DNA of 19,655 bases from Bacteroidota bacterium. Lineage in GTDB: Bacteria > Bacteroidota > Bacteroidia > Cytophagales > Cyclobacteriaceae. The stretch covers positions 1 through 19,655 of the forward strand of contig JAEWLI010000097.1 in NCBI GenBank assembly GCA_023393375.1, written 5' to 3'. Below, in pieces: positions 1 through 8,700 of this stretch. The notes beneath the pieces were generated by a model. The model did not search any database, was not told the DNA's origin, and saw only the letters and a list, made by a program, of their open reading frames with translations. Both the position numbers and the translations under genes were made by a program. Every line of letters begins with the position of its first letter. The stretch's first letter is position 1.

Positions 1-88
1 AAAACCATGTACCTGTCGGCATTAGCCCAAAGTTGGTATGAACAGCTATCATAAAGATAGCGATCGTGAGTATTCTATTCCTTGCCAT
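1..88 (-). CDS. Secreted protein, N-terminal fragment (runs off window)
   Basis: An ATG at 86-88 opens a minus-strand frame that stays open to the window edge. Its 29 visible residues begin MARNRILTIAIFMIAVHTNF, which has a short basic start followed by a hydrophobic stretch and reads as a Sec signal peptide. The start codon lies inside the 3' end of the preceding lipoprotein gene, whose stop is at 75-77. The two frames therefore overlap by 14 bases, which suggests translational coupling in one transcript with mnmA. The function cannot be told from this fragment. Confidence 0.6.
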   Translation of the reverse strand, partial: MARNRILTIAIFMIAVHTNFGLMPTGTWF

Positions 89-794
89 GCGCTATTAATT
101 CCTGTCTGTATTTGCTCCCCGAATCAATGATATCTTCACCAATACAATCCAATTCGGTGCAATAATTTATTTGAATCTTTTCACTATATATCAACCCAAT
201 GTCTTTCCCAAATACTTCCATTCTTTTATCTCTGATCAGGATGGTATCGGGATTGTCCATTTGTATTACGGTAAGTGTGGCTGGATATTGTACCCCGGCA
301 AATAAAGCTTCCTTGCCAACTTTCTGCATGGTGTAATTTTCTGACTCAAATGTATTCATTTTGTTTCCATCCCATGTTTTTCCCTCTTTTATGGGAAATA
401 CCAGCTTCACATAGGGAATATTATTTTCTGTTACCACCACAGTTTGCTCACTTTTGTTAGCAGTCCAAATTGAATCTATCATCCAATCTGAATCAGGTTC
501 AGCTTTTTTATACCGGTTCAGTAAATAAGTATATTCATTATTCAGGTTCAGAAAAGAATCAGCTACTACTTCTTTTAGTAAATATTTCACTGTATCCACA
601 TCACCCTGTATTGAATAGTTGATATGAGTAACATTATAAATTTTATAACTGTTCCCTTCCAAAGGAAAAAAATCCATCCCCCACCTGGATTTATCCGGAT
701 CGGACTTTTCAGTATCACAAGAAAAAATCAGGAATAAAATGCTGAAGAAATAAAAGTACCTAAGTGCTGACTTGATGTTTACCCTGCTGCCCAA
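75..794 (-). CDS. Putative lipoprotein of unknown function
   Basis: The protein has 239 residues. A hydrophobic N-terminus ends in a lipobox (LIFSC, Cys26), so it should be a lipid-anchored envelope protein; the Cys is followed by a charged, flexible stretch (DTEKSDPDKS). The rest is soluble and beta-rich, with Cys212 and Cys217 near the end. I do not recognise the family. The only start that keeps the signal sequence is TTG at 792-794: an in-frame stop lies a short way upstream, and the first internal Met (about residue 40) would remove the lipobox. The gene begins 21 bases after the stop of mnmA on the same strand and overlaps the next gene by 14 bases, so the three are probably co-transcribed. 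A role linked to tRNA thiolation is unlikely. Confidence 0.75.
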   Translation of the reverse strand: MGSRVNIKSALRYFYFFSILFLIFSCDTEKSDPDKSRWGMDFFPLEGNSYKIYNVTHINYSIQGDVDTVKYLLKEVVADSFLNLNNEYTYLLNRYKKAEPDSDWMIDSIWTANKSEQTVVVTENNIPYVKLVFPIKEGKTWDGNKMNTFESENYTMQKVGKEALFAGVQYPATLTVIQMDNPDTILIRDKRMEVFGKDIGLIYSEKIQINYCTELDCIGEDIIDSGSKYRQELIAHGKE

Positions 795-815
795 ATTATT
801 AAGTTTCTTGTAAAA

Positions 816-1961
816 TTACATAATTCTCTCTTTATTTTCAGTGCTGAAATGGTGTGGATTTTGCCTGAAACTAGACATGATCCAACCCCCTCCTACTACA
901 TCAGATCCTTCATAAAATACTGCTGCTTGCCCGGGAGCGATTGCTTTCACTCCTGCTCCAAAATAAACCTTCATCGTATCGCCAGCTTGTTCTATTACAG
1001 CTGGTGAACCATTATCATTGTATCTTACCTTGGTGATAGTATCTAATCTTTGTCCATTTAGATCGGCATATTTGCCCATAATCAGCTGATTAACATACAT
1101 CCCATCCCTACTTAATTCATCGAAAGTGCCCAAAACCACCCGATTATTTTCTTTTTGGATTTCGATCACATATACCGGGTAACCAAGTGCAATACCCAAC
1201 CCTTTTCGTTGCCCTACTGTGTAAAAAGGATAACCTTCATGCCTACCTACTACTGTACCATCTTCAAGTACAAATTCTCCACCAGCCACATTTTCTTGCA
1301 AGCCTTCTACCCTTCTTTTCAAAAATCCCCTGTAATCATTATCTGGCACAAAACAGATCTCGTAAGATTCTGATTTATTGGCCAGTTCCACAAAACCTTT
1401 TGATAGAGCCATGTCTCTGATCTGAGACTTTTTCAGACTGCCCAAAGGGAATATGGTCCGGCTTAGGCTTTTTTGTGACACTCCCCAAAGTGCATATGAC
1501 TGATCTTTATTTTCATCAATACCTTTGGAAATAACAAACCTGTCATTTTCTTCCCTTACATTGGCATAGTGTCCAGTGGCAATAAATTCACAATCGAGTT
1601 TATCAGCTCTACGCAACAATGCATCCCACTTAATATGAGTATTGCATAGTACACAAGGATTGGGTGTTCTGCCAGCTACATATTCACTGGTGAAGTGATC
1701 TATTACATAATCACCAAATTCATTTCTGATATCAAGGATATAATGTGGAAAACCCAAATGTACTGCTACATTCCTGGCATCATTGATAGAATCGAGGCTA
1801 CAACAGCCAGTTTCCTTTTTGGAAGATCCCGAGGAAGCATAATCCCACGTTTTCATGGTCATTCCAATGACTTCGTACCCTTCTTCGTGCAACAATACGG
1901 CAGCCAGCGAACTATCAATACCCCCACTCATCGCTACCAAAACACGGCCTTTTTTACTCAT
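816..1961 (-). CDS. mnmA: tRNA-specific 2-thiouridylase MnmA
   Basis: MnmA is a cytoplasmic enzyme that uses ATP to adenylate U34 of tRNA-Lys, tRNA-Glu and tRNA-Gln and replaces the 2-oxygen with sulfur, giving the s2U part of mnm5s2U. The 381-residue length is normal. The PP-loop SGGIDSS is at residues 12-18. The two catalytic cysteines are present: Cys103 in NPCVLCN and Cys203 in SYEICFVPD. TGHYANV (about 129-135) and the FYTVGQRKGLG segment (about 246-256), both typical of the family, are also present, and a C-terminal beta-barrel follows. The ATG at 1961 gives the standard N-terminus. The gene is divergent from a TrpF-like gene 148 bases away, and a perfect TAnnTTTG element lies about 60 bases upstream. 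Confidence 0.97.
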   Translation of the reverse strand: MSKKGRVLVAMSGGIDSSLAAVLLHEEGYEVIGMTMKTWDYASSGSSKKETGCCSLDSINDARNVAVHLGFPHYILDIRNEFGDYVIDHFTSEYVAGRTPNPCVLCNTHIKWDALLRRADKLDCEFIATGHYANVREENDRFVISKGIDENKDQSYALWGVSQKSLSRTIFPLGSLKKSQIRDMALSKGFVELANKSESYEICFVPDNDYRGFLKRRVEGLQENVAGGEFVLEDGTVVGRHEGYPFYTVGQRKGLGIALGYPVYVIEIQKENNRVVLGTFDELSRDGMYVNQLIMGKYADLNGQRLDTITKVRYNDNGSPAVIEQAGDTMKVYFGAGVKAIAPGQAAVFYEGSDVVGGGWIMSSFRQNPHHFSTENKERIM

Positions 1962-2022
1962 TTCAATAAATTTACAGGTTTATTCGCTTGTCTAATAAAC
2001 GATATTATGCCGAAAAATTCTA

Positions 2023-2030
2023 CAAATATA
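2023..2030 (-). promoter_or_regulatory. Candidate -7 promoter element of mnmA
   Basis: The minus strand reads TATATTTG, a full match to the Bacteroidota sigma -7 consensus TAnnTTTG. It lies 62 bases upstream of the mnmA start codon and would give a leader of about 55 bases. No clear TTTG -33 element is seen about 19 bases further up, so the call rests on one box in AT-rich DNA. Confidence 0.4.
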
Positions 2031-2049
2031 AAATTATTTATTATTTTGG

Positions 2050-2062
2050 CCTCAGAATGAGG
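2050..2062. repeat. Short inverted repeat in the divergent promoter region
   Basis: CCTCA-GAA-TGAGG is a perfect 5-bp inverted repeat with a 3-base spacer. It lies 20 bases upstream of the candidate mnmA -7 element and in the leader region of the divergent TrpF-like gene. It could be a small operator or an mRNA hairpin, but at this length chance is a fair alternative. Confidence 0.25.
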
Positions 2063-2109
2063 AAAACCAATTGACAGTTAAATTAAGCAAAGAAATAAGA
2101 TAATCTGAA

Positions 2110-2733
2110 ATGGCATTAAAAACATTTGTAAAAATCAGTGACATCAGCAACCTAAGCGATGCAAGATACTGTGCCGGGATGGGAGTGGATGTATTGGGTT
2201 TCAGGCTTGATCCTAACGATCCGAATTCAGTAGATACGGCCAAATTCAAAAGCATTACCGAATGGATTGCCGGAGTTGGTTTTGCTGGTGAGTTTTATCA
2301 AAGTGATGTTCAGACTGTAAAAGAAGTGGCAAAAAGATATCATTTAAGTTATCTTCAAATCATTCCAGCTAATTTCACTCAAGAGATAATAGACTTGAAA
2401 ATTCCTTTGATTATCGAAGTTAAACTAGTCAGCAACTCATCAGAAGAAGGATTAAGAGATTTTATGACCCGAGCCCTACCGCATGTTGAGTTTTTTCTAA
2501 TCCATGCAGATGATGAAATACTTGCCGAAAATTTTTTGCCAACAATAAAAAAAATGGCCACAGTTTTCCCTTTGCTTCTGGGTTGCGGTATTACACAAGA
2601 CAATATCAACGAGATCATAACGACCTCCTCAATTAAAGGTATTGGCATGAAAGGCAGCGAAGAAATAAAACCCGGGTTTAAAGATTATGATGAATTGGCC
2701 GATATCTTACAGGAGATCGAGGAAGAAGTATAA
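2110..2733 (+). CDS. TrpF-like beta/alpha-barrel protein lacking the catalytic Cys
   Basis: This 207-residue protein follows the phosphoribosylanthranilate isomerase (TrpF) pattern from end to end. The N-terminal strand and helix VKISDISNLSDARYCAG match the family's VKICGITNxEDAxxA. GVDVLGF (about 25-31) follows, and near the end LLGCGITQDNI and KPGFKDYDEL match the family's LAGGLxPxNV and PGxKDxxKL motifs. The general-base Cys of TrpF is Ser10 here and the next Gly is Asp11. The SPR phosphate-side motif after GF is also absent (NPNSV). It is therefore probably not an active Trp-pathway isomerase but a paralogue with another or no enzymatic role. No trp genes lie nearby, and the gene is divergent from mnmA. 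The family assignment is good; the loss of activity is inferred from missing residues. Confidence 0.75.
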   Translation: MALKTFVKISDISNLSDARYCAGMGVDVLGFRLDPNDPNSVDTAKFKSITEWIAGVGFAGEFYQSDVQTVKEVAKRYHLSYLQIIPANFTQEIIDLKIPLIIEVKLVSNSSEEGLRDFMTRALPHVEFFLIHADDEILAENFLPTIKKMATVFPLLLGCGITQDNINEIITTSSIKGIGMKGSEEIKPGFKDYDELADILQEIEEEV

Positions 2734-2753
2734 AAATAACCATTAGTAAATCA

Positions 2754-2948
2754 TTAATCCGTAGATCTTAATTTTTCAAGATATTCCGAAATGACTCTGG
2801 ACTTGTCTTTTTGGATTTTTTTCCCCAATTCCCTTCTCGGACAGTTTTCGTTGTATTTCGCACCCCAATCCATAATCTCAATAATTATCGGGAGCAAATC
2901 AATGCCTTTTTCGACACACTGACATTTGCAAAGAATAATCGGATAGCA
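2754..2948 (-). pseudogene. Remnant of an HxlR-family winged-helix regulator (C-terminal part only)
   Basis: A minus-strand frame with no usable start encodes a sequence resembling the C-terminus of HxlR regulators. It reads ...CVEKGIDLLPIIIEIMDWGAKY and continues through a charged C-terminal helix to LRSTD and a stop at 2754-2756. In intact proteins the xLTEKGxxLxPIxxxMxxWGxKY block is preceded by about 60 residues of winged helix that bind DNA. Here the frame meets a stop at 2949-2951, immediately upstream, and the residues just before the block (KCQC) no longer match the usual YxLT. The DNA-binding part is missing and the TfoX-like gene starts where it should be. I read this as a decayed, truncated gene. 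Confidence 0.68.
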
Positions 2949-2950
2949 TT

Positions 2951-3268
2951 ATGGCCTATGACAAAGAATTAGCGATCAGAATTAGCAAGGCACTTTCTCA
3001 TTTATCGGATGTAGAGGAAAAAAATATGTTCAGGGGTCGGGCATTTATGGTAAATGGTAAGATGTGTTTAACAGCTAGACCTGATAGAATGATGTACCGG
3101 GTCAATCCGGACCTACATGATCAGGAAAGTTGTTCGACTGTGATGATGCGGGGTAGGGAATATAAAGGATATATATACATCAAAGCACAACTCCTCGAAT
3201 CTGAACAGGGATTTAACTATTGGATCAAACTTGCACTGCAATTTAATGAAGAGTTGACAGCTAAATAA
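2951..3268 (+). CDS. TfoX/Sxy N-terminal-domain protein
   Basis: The protein has 105 residues and consists of a single TfoX N-terminal domain. The opening MAYDKELAIRISKAL, then VEEKNMFRGRAFMVNGKMCLTA, RMMYRVNP and a GREYKGYIYI segment are the usual family signatures in order. Stand-alone domains of this kind are common in bacteria. Unlike the two-domain TfoX/Sxy competence activators, their role is not established, so a competence function should not be assumed. There is no signal peptide, so it should be cytoplasmic. The ATG at 2951 gives the standard family N-terminus. It sits directly beside the HxlR remnant, which ends against its start codon. Confidence 0.85.
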   Translation: MAYDKELAIRISKALSHLSDVEEKNMFRGRAFMVNGKMCLTARPDRMMYRVNPDLHDQESCSTVMMRGREYKGYIYIKAQLLESEQGFNYWIKLALQFNEELTAK

Positions 3269-3419
3269 CGGCTTTTGCAAAAAGGTGCGATACGTGAAAA
3301 ATGTTATCATTGAATTCAAGCATCCTCACTCCAATCTTTATATAGACGTCATTATATGTCAAAATAAATTGCTAAAAATTGGGGGTTGAGCGATCCAGAA
3401 TTGTCCAAAGCATAAAAAG

Positions 3420-4634
3420 ATGAAAAAGACACTGATCTTATTATTTACAATTATTATATTGAATGATGCTTTCTCACAAAAATTGGCTGAATCAATTAAT
3501 GATTTTTCTTTTACAATTTATAACGCAACCAAACCCGATTCAGGTAATTTTTTTATCTCCCCCTTTAGTTTAAATATTGCTTTATCCATTGCAAATGAAG
3601 GATCCAAAACATCGACAAGACAAGAAATGGATAAGCTATTATCAATTGGAAACATTGACAATAAGCCACAGCACTATCGTAACCTTATACAGAAAAGTAT
3701 AAATCTTAACGATTCAGATTTTAAAAATTGTATTGAATGGTTACATGATAAATCAAGTAAGAACGAAATGCTTCTTGCAAATTCATTATGGATTAATGAC
3801 GATGTTGGTATTGATGGCAGATATATTAAAACTATAAAGGAAGATTATGGATCAGACATTTTCAGTTTTAATAATCATGATATGGTAAGTGTTAATAAAA
3901 AACTTAATAATTGGATTTCAAATAAAACAGATGGAAAAATTCCAGAAATAAAAGGATTACATTCTGATATAAAGTTAAGTATTATCAATGCCATTTATTT
4001 TATGGGTGAATGGGAAATTCCTTTTGATGAGAAAAAGACAAAAGAGAAGGTGTTTCATACGATGGATAGGGGAAAAATAAACATTAAGTACATGAGAGAC
4101 CAGGCTCGTTATCGTTATTACGAAGATTCCAATATACAAAGTATATACTTGCCCTATAAATGCCGCCAATTCTCAATGATTGTAATATTACCACAAAAAC
4201 GATATGGCATCTTGGAAATAGAGAAACTACTGACTATTGACTTTTATAAAAAGATGGATACCTCCAGCAATTTTCACGAAGTAATCCTATCGTTTCCTAA
4301 ATTTAAAATTGAGTCAGAAATTTTCCCTATAGAAGCACTAATAAAATTGGGATACCCACTAATGTTTTCTGATAAAGCTGATTTTTCAGGGATTTCAGCC
4401 ACGGATTCATTAAAAATTGGAGAGATTATTCATAAAACTTTCATAGAAATTGATGAAAAGAAAACAGAGGCTGCAGCAGTTTCCAAAGTAGATATGGTAA
4501 TTATCGGATATGGTGGAGGTGTCTCACCACCACCTCCACCTCCTAAAATTTTTAATGCGAATCATCCATTCATCTTCTTAATAAAAGACAATAGAACAAA
4601 TGCAATTATTTTTACAGGTAGATTTGTCAAATAG
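3420..4634 (+). CDS. Secreted serpin (serine/cysteine protease inhibitor) with a long Gly/Pro reactive loop
   Basis: The protein has 404 residues: a Sec signal peptide (1-19, ending AFSQ) and a full serpin fold. Serpin markers seen are NFFISPFSLNIALSIANEGS (43-62), NSLWIN (121-126), LNNWISNKTDGKIPEI (162-177), INAIYFMGEWEIPF (189-202) and the C-terminal NHPFIFLIKDNRTNAIIFTGR. The hinge EKKTEAAAVS (346-355) keeps Thr at P14 and Ala at P12-P10, as expected of an inhibitory serpin, but P15 is Lys instead of Gly. If spacing is canonical, P1 would be Ile362 and P1' Gly363. The C-terminal side of the loop carries GYGGGVSPPPPPP, making it about ten residues longer than in alpha-1-antitrypsin. The gene is markedly richer in A+T than mnmA or the kinase genes. 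It probably protects the cell envelope from host, prey or its own proteases; the target is unknown. Confidence 0.93.
   Translation: MKKTLILLFTIIILNDAFSQKLAESINDFSFTIYNATKPDSGNFFISPFSLNIALSIANEGSKTSTRQEMDKLLSIGNIDNKPQHYRNLIQKSINLNDSDFKNCIEWLHDKSSKNEMLLANSLWINDDVGIDGRYIKTIKEDYGSDIFSFNNHDMVSVNKKLNNWISNKTDGKIPEIKGLHSDIKLSIINAIYFMGEWEIPFDEKKTKEKVFHTMDRGKINIKYMRDQARYRYYEDSNIQSIYLPYKCRQFSMIVILPQKRYGILEIEKLLTIDFYKKMDTSSNFHEVILSFPKFKIESEIFPIEALIKLGYPLMFSDKADFSGISATDSLKIGEIIHKTFIEIDEKKTEAAAVSKVDMVIIGYGGGVSPPPPPPKIFNANHPFIFLIKDNRTNAIIFTGRFVK
4512..4540. repeat. 10-bp inverted repeat inside the serpin reactive-loop codons
   Basis: GGTGGAGGTG (4512-4521) and CACCTCCACC (4531-4540) are perfect reverse complements separated by 9 bases. 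They encode the Gly-Gly-Gly and Pro runs of the reactive-centre loop. This is a G+C-rich patch within an otherwise very AT-rich gene. It can form a stable hairpin in DNA or mRNA. Confidence 0.85.
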
Positions 4635-4999
4635 TGATTATTATGGCCATCAGACATATCTTGTACATTTTTTATTGTATTTCGTATTTTTAAAATATAC
4701 AATGCTAATTTCAGGTCTGATTCCGTTAATTTTCTAATTATGCAATTTTGCTCCATGTTTTATTAGTATAGGATAGGAAAATGAATGTCGATAAACCAAA
4801 ATAATTGAGTGGTTGGACTAACGGGAAATTTTCCATTTTATTTAACCACATGCAGAAGATCAAAACCAAATTATATTAAGCCCCCATAGCATGTGAGAAA
4901 TAAAAGACATCCTGCGTTTGGCATTTGTGATTTTATTAAGTAATTTACTACCAATTTACGATAGATCATGATATTTAAATTATATGGAATTCGTCAAAA
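4635..4999. other. Intergenic region without a recognisable gene
   Basis: These 365 AT-rich bases lie between the serpin and the next secreted-protein gene. They hold two weak inverted repeats: ATTGTAT/ATACAAT (4674-4680 and 4697-4703), a possible weak terminator for the serpin, and CACATGC/GCATGTG (4847-4853 and 4889-4895). No convincing reading frame, RNA gene or strong promoter box was found. A minus-strand frame running into the serpin 3' end has no recognisable protein features. Confidence 0.5.
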
Positions 5000-5629
5000 A
5001 TGAATAGACTATTAATATATGTCATTTTATTTTATGCATTATCGACTGATCTGTTTGGTCAAAAGGTCAACCGTTCAATTATGTCTGATAAAGAAGTATC
5101 CTTGTTTGATGAATGGGTTGAAGGATCTGTTACCTTTAAAGATGGTCAAACCATGTATTGTGAATTTTCATATAATCCGTTAGTACCCGAAGGAATGTTG
5201 AAAATAAAAAATAACGACAAAATAATTACCGGGACAGTTTATAATGTTTTTAGTTTTTCATACTATTCTAACGATAGCACTTTTGAACACAGATACTATT
5301 CTGTACCCGTTAACCCCAATAATAGAGTATTTCTTGAATTTATTTTTGATAATTCCGATTTTACACTGTATGGGCATAAGTCATTAAAAATCGGCAAATA
5401 TAGTGGTTATTATAGTTATAGTTCCACTTCTATAGAAGGCATATACCAGGTTTATATGTTCAACAAATCCAGTGGAAAGTCATTTCCTATTACTTCAAAA
5501 GAGTTTTTAACGATGATGGATGATAAATATGTAGCGATTAGAAAGTTCATAAAAGAAAATAAAATAAAATTCAAAAATTCATATGACTATATTAAAGTAG
5601 TCAATGAATATATAAGGTTAAATGAATGA
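5000..5629 (+). CDS. Secreted protein of unknown function
   Basis: The protein has 209 residues with a clear signal peptide (MNRLLIYVILFYALSTDLFGQ). The mature part opens with EGSVTFKDGQTMYCEFSYNP, then beta-rich sequence, and ends with a helical tail (FIKENKIKFKNSYDYIKVVNEY). This layout resembles a loosely defined group of Bacteroidota exported proteins in which a strand pair around 'G-x-V-x-x-x-D-G' is followed by a C-terminal 'D-x-I-K-x-x-x-x-Y' tail. No function is known to me for these. It has one Cys in the mature part and no membrane anchor. It shares the low G+C of the serpin upstream and may have arrived with it, but a 365-base gap makes co-transcription uncertain. Confidence 0.75.
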   Translation: MNRLLIYVILFYALSTDLFGQKVNRSIMSDKEVSLFDEWVEGSVTFKDGQTMYCEFSYNPLVPEGMLKIKNNDKIITGTVYNVFSFSYYSNDSTFEHRYYSVPVNPNNRVFLEFIFDNSDFTLYGHKSLKIGKYSGYYSYSSTSIEGIYQVYMFNKSSGKSFPITSKEFLTMMDDKYVAIRKFIKENKIKFKNSYDYIKVVNEYIRLNE

Positions 5630-5640
5630 TGAGCACTTAT

Positions 5641-5659
5641 TCAATATAATTAATATTGA
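5641..5659. terminator. AT-rich hairpin between convergent genes, possible weak terminator
   Basis: TCAATAT-AATTA-ATATTGA is a 7-bp perfect inverted repeat with a 5-base loop, a few bases after the stop of the secreted-protein gene and ahead of the convergent hybrid two-component gene. The stem is weak (one G-C pair) and there is no uninterrupted U-tract, so this is a low-confidence terminator. Confidence 0.25.
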
Positions 5660-5751
5660 GAACGTCCAATCTCATCTCCTCCAATTAAAATCCTGGTCAC
5701 TTTAATGCACCAGATAAAATTTTACGATCATGTTCCCAGCATATTTCTCCC

Positions 5752-8700
5752 CTACGATGATTTTTCATCAATTTCTTCATGTTGGCCTAAATGTCTGTCA
5801 ATAAAAGCGGTGGGGGTTATGCCATAAAATTCTTTGAAAATATTGGTGAAATGGGTCAGGTTAGTGAAACCAACAGCATAGGCTACTTCTGCAACACTGA
5901 TACGTTTGGTTGAAAACAGTTCGGCAGCTTGTTGTAACCTGATGTTGCGGATGAGATCTCGGGTCGATTGATTAGTCAATTCTTTAAGTTTTCGATGTAG
6001 GTGAACCCTACTTATACCTACTTCAGCAGCTATCACCTCAACATTAAACTTTGGATTGCTCATATTTTCGTTGATCAGGTCCATTACCTTGATCAGCAAT
6101 TTATCATCCGATGATTTAACATCCAGCTTTTTAACCTTATCCAATTGCTGTTGATTTCCACTAAATTTATTACGAAGGATTTCCCTGTTTTTTATGATAT
6201 TACTAATGGTTTTCTTTAATATCTCGATACTGAACGGTTTCATCATATAAGCATCTGCCCCTATTTCCAAGCCTTCCACCGTATCAGTTTCTTCTGATTT
6301 GGCTGTCAAAAGTATTATGGGAACATGATTGGTATTCACATTTTGTTTGATCTTTCGACATAAAGTAATGCCATCCATTTCAGGCATCATCACGTCGCTG
6401 ATGATAAGATCCGGTGCTTTTTCCAACACCATAGCCATTGCTTCCTTGCCATTTACACTGCCACTCATATGATAATCAGCGGAAAGCTCTTCACAAATGT
6501 ATTTGCGGATTTCATCGTTGTCATCCACAACTAATACACGGATCTTGCTTTTGGATTTTACTTTAGTCTCTTCCGCTGCTACTGTAGGTAATGCTGTAGC
6601 GGAAAAATCTTGTTCAATTGGATCATGTTTAGTTATAGAAGTCTGATCTATCTCCTCTTCCTTAATATGGTCTTTACCCAATGGTAAACGGATGATAAAA
6701 CTGCAGCCCTTTCCATCTTTGTTGTTCTCCGCACTTATTATGCCTTGATGCAGGTTTACAATAAATCGGGTAAGATGTAATCCTATACCTGTTCCTTCTG
6801 TAAAAGAATCTTTAGTGTCTTGAACCTGGTAGAACCGTTCGAAAACCCGCTCTATTTCACTTTCATTAATGCCTGGTCCGGAATCTTTAACAATAATCTG
6901 AAAATAGCCTTGCTGTTTACCATTCAGTTTCTCATTTTCTACCATGTTCAGATGGAGGGTAATATCACCATTTTCTGGTGTGAACTTGAATGCATTGGAT
7001 AGTACATTTAATATCACTTTGTCGAAATTTTTTGGATCAATCCAAACTTTCAAATTCTCTACTTCATGTTCAAATCTGTAATTAATATTTTTTGATTGTG
7101 CCCGTTCTTCAAACATTGACATCAGTTTGATAATAAACTCAACTATATTGGTTTCCCGATATTTTAATATCATTTGTCCCTGTTCAATCTTCCTGACATC
7201 CATCAGTTGGTTTATCAACAGAAGGATCCTATCCACATTACGGTTCATCAATTGGTAGGACTTTTGTCGGAGCTTATCATCATCAGAGGCCATCAATTTT
7301 TTTAGAGGACTGACAATTAAAGACATTGGCGTCCTTATTTCATGTGAAATGTTGGTAAACAGCTGTAATTTGGCCTTATTTAGTTGCTCCTCATGTTCAT
7401 GAGCTAACATTATTTGACGGGTGCGTCTACGATGGTGCACTTCCTGAACTACAATAAAACATACTGTCAGAAATAATATAAAATATATCACCTTGGCCCA
7501 AAAAGAAAAATACCATGGAGAGGATATATGAATCGAAATAGCTTTTTCTTCAGAAAATGTGTTAAAATCTTTTGCCTTCACACTAAATGTGTATTTGCCA
7601 GGTGAGAGATTATTAAAAGTAACACTATTTGTTCCCGGTTGTAGGCTTATCCAATGATTGTCGTTCATGGAGTACATATAAGTGATCCTTTCCGGATTAT
7701 TAAAATCCATTGCTGAAAATTCAATGCTAAAGGAATTATCCTCGTGGGATAAATAAAAATCTTGTGCATGAAAAACGGTGGTATCGATTACTTCATGAGC
7801 CCCAGATGTTGTCCCTTTTCTCACAGGGTTATCATGAATATAAAAGTCTGTTATGCGAACCTCCAGATTTTTCCTTTGATCTATTATCTCTGACGGATGA
7901 AAGAAAGTAAGGCCATTGATACCGCCAAAAATAATTCGCCCCTCATTGTCGGTGTAGGCCGAGTTCATGCTGAATTCGTTTCCCTGCAAACCATCACTCG
8001 CGTAGTAATTCGTAAACAATGAATCTTTCAGATTAAATTTTGAGATGCCATAATTAGTGCTGATCCACAAATTGCCGATACTGTCTTTTTTTATTGCACG
8101 TACAGCATTACTGGGCAAACCATTTTCAGTAGTAAATGTAATTGTTTCCTGAGTTGATCTATCAATTCGGATTAACCCTTCTGAAGATCCTACCCATATG
8201 TTACCATTGTCGTCTTCGGCTAGCGAATAGATATATTGTCCGGGAAGAATCCGGTTCATACCAGAAAATGAAGCAAAATTATATGTATTTAAATCCAAAC
8301 ATCCCAAACCATCTGCCGAGCCAATGTACAATTTATTATCCGTATACAACAAGATACCAACCCAATCATTGTGCAATGCATTGGCGTTGCCTCTATATGC
8401 ATGACCTTTAAGGGCATCGTAATGTTTCAGTTGCAATGTTTGCAGATTTAAAGAATAAATACCCTGGCCCATAGTTCCTATCCATAAGTTTTTCTTATTA
8501 TCCTCAACAATTGAAAATACCCGTTGAACCTCGTTAGGGCCTATATTTATGATATCCTGCAAATATTTGGTTTTCCCGGTTTTTCGATCAAATCTGGCCA
8601 TTCCGTGCAAATAAGAACCTAACCACAAGTTATGGTCTGAGTCTTCATGAATAGACAACACTGTAGTGGGTACTGAACTTGAGCCATCGGTACGACTATA

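Noticed and set aside
2110..2733. Straight call of trpF (phosphoribosylanthranilate isomerase)
   Set aside because: The catalytic Cys and the SPR motif are missing and there are no neighbouring trp genes, so only a TrpF-like family call is justified.
2951..3268. Competence regulator Sxy/TfoX
   Set aside because: Only the N-terminal domain is present, and stand-alone domains of this kind have no established competence role.
4562..4756. Minus-strand frame of 64 codons at the 3' end of the serpin gene
   Set aside because: It is partly antisense to a clear serpin C-terminus and has no recognisable domain.
4860..4980. Promoter for the secreted-protein gene at 5000 (TTTG near 4917 and TAATTTAC near 4940)
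   Set aside because: The -7 box has two mismatches to TAnnTTTG at the most conserved end; in DNA this AT-rich such matches are expected by chance.
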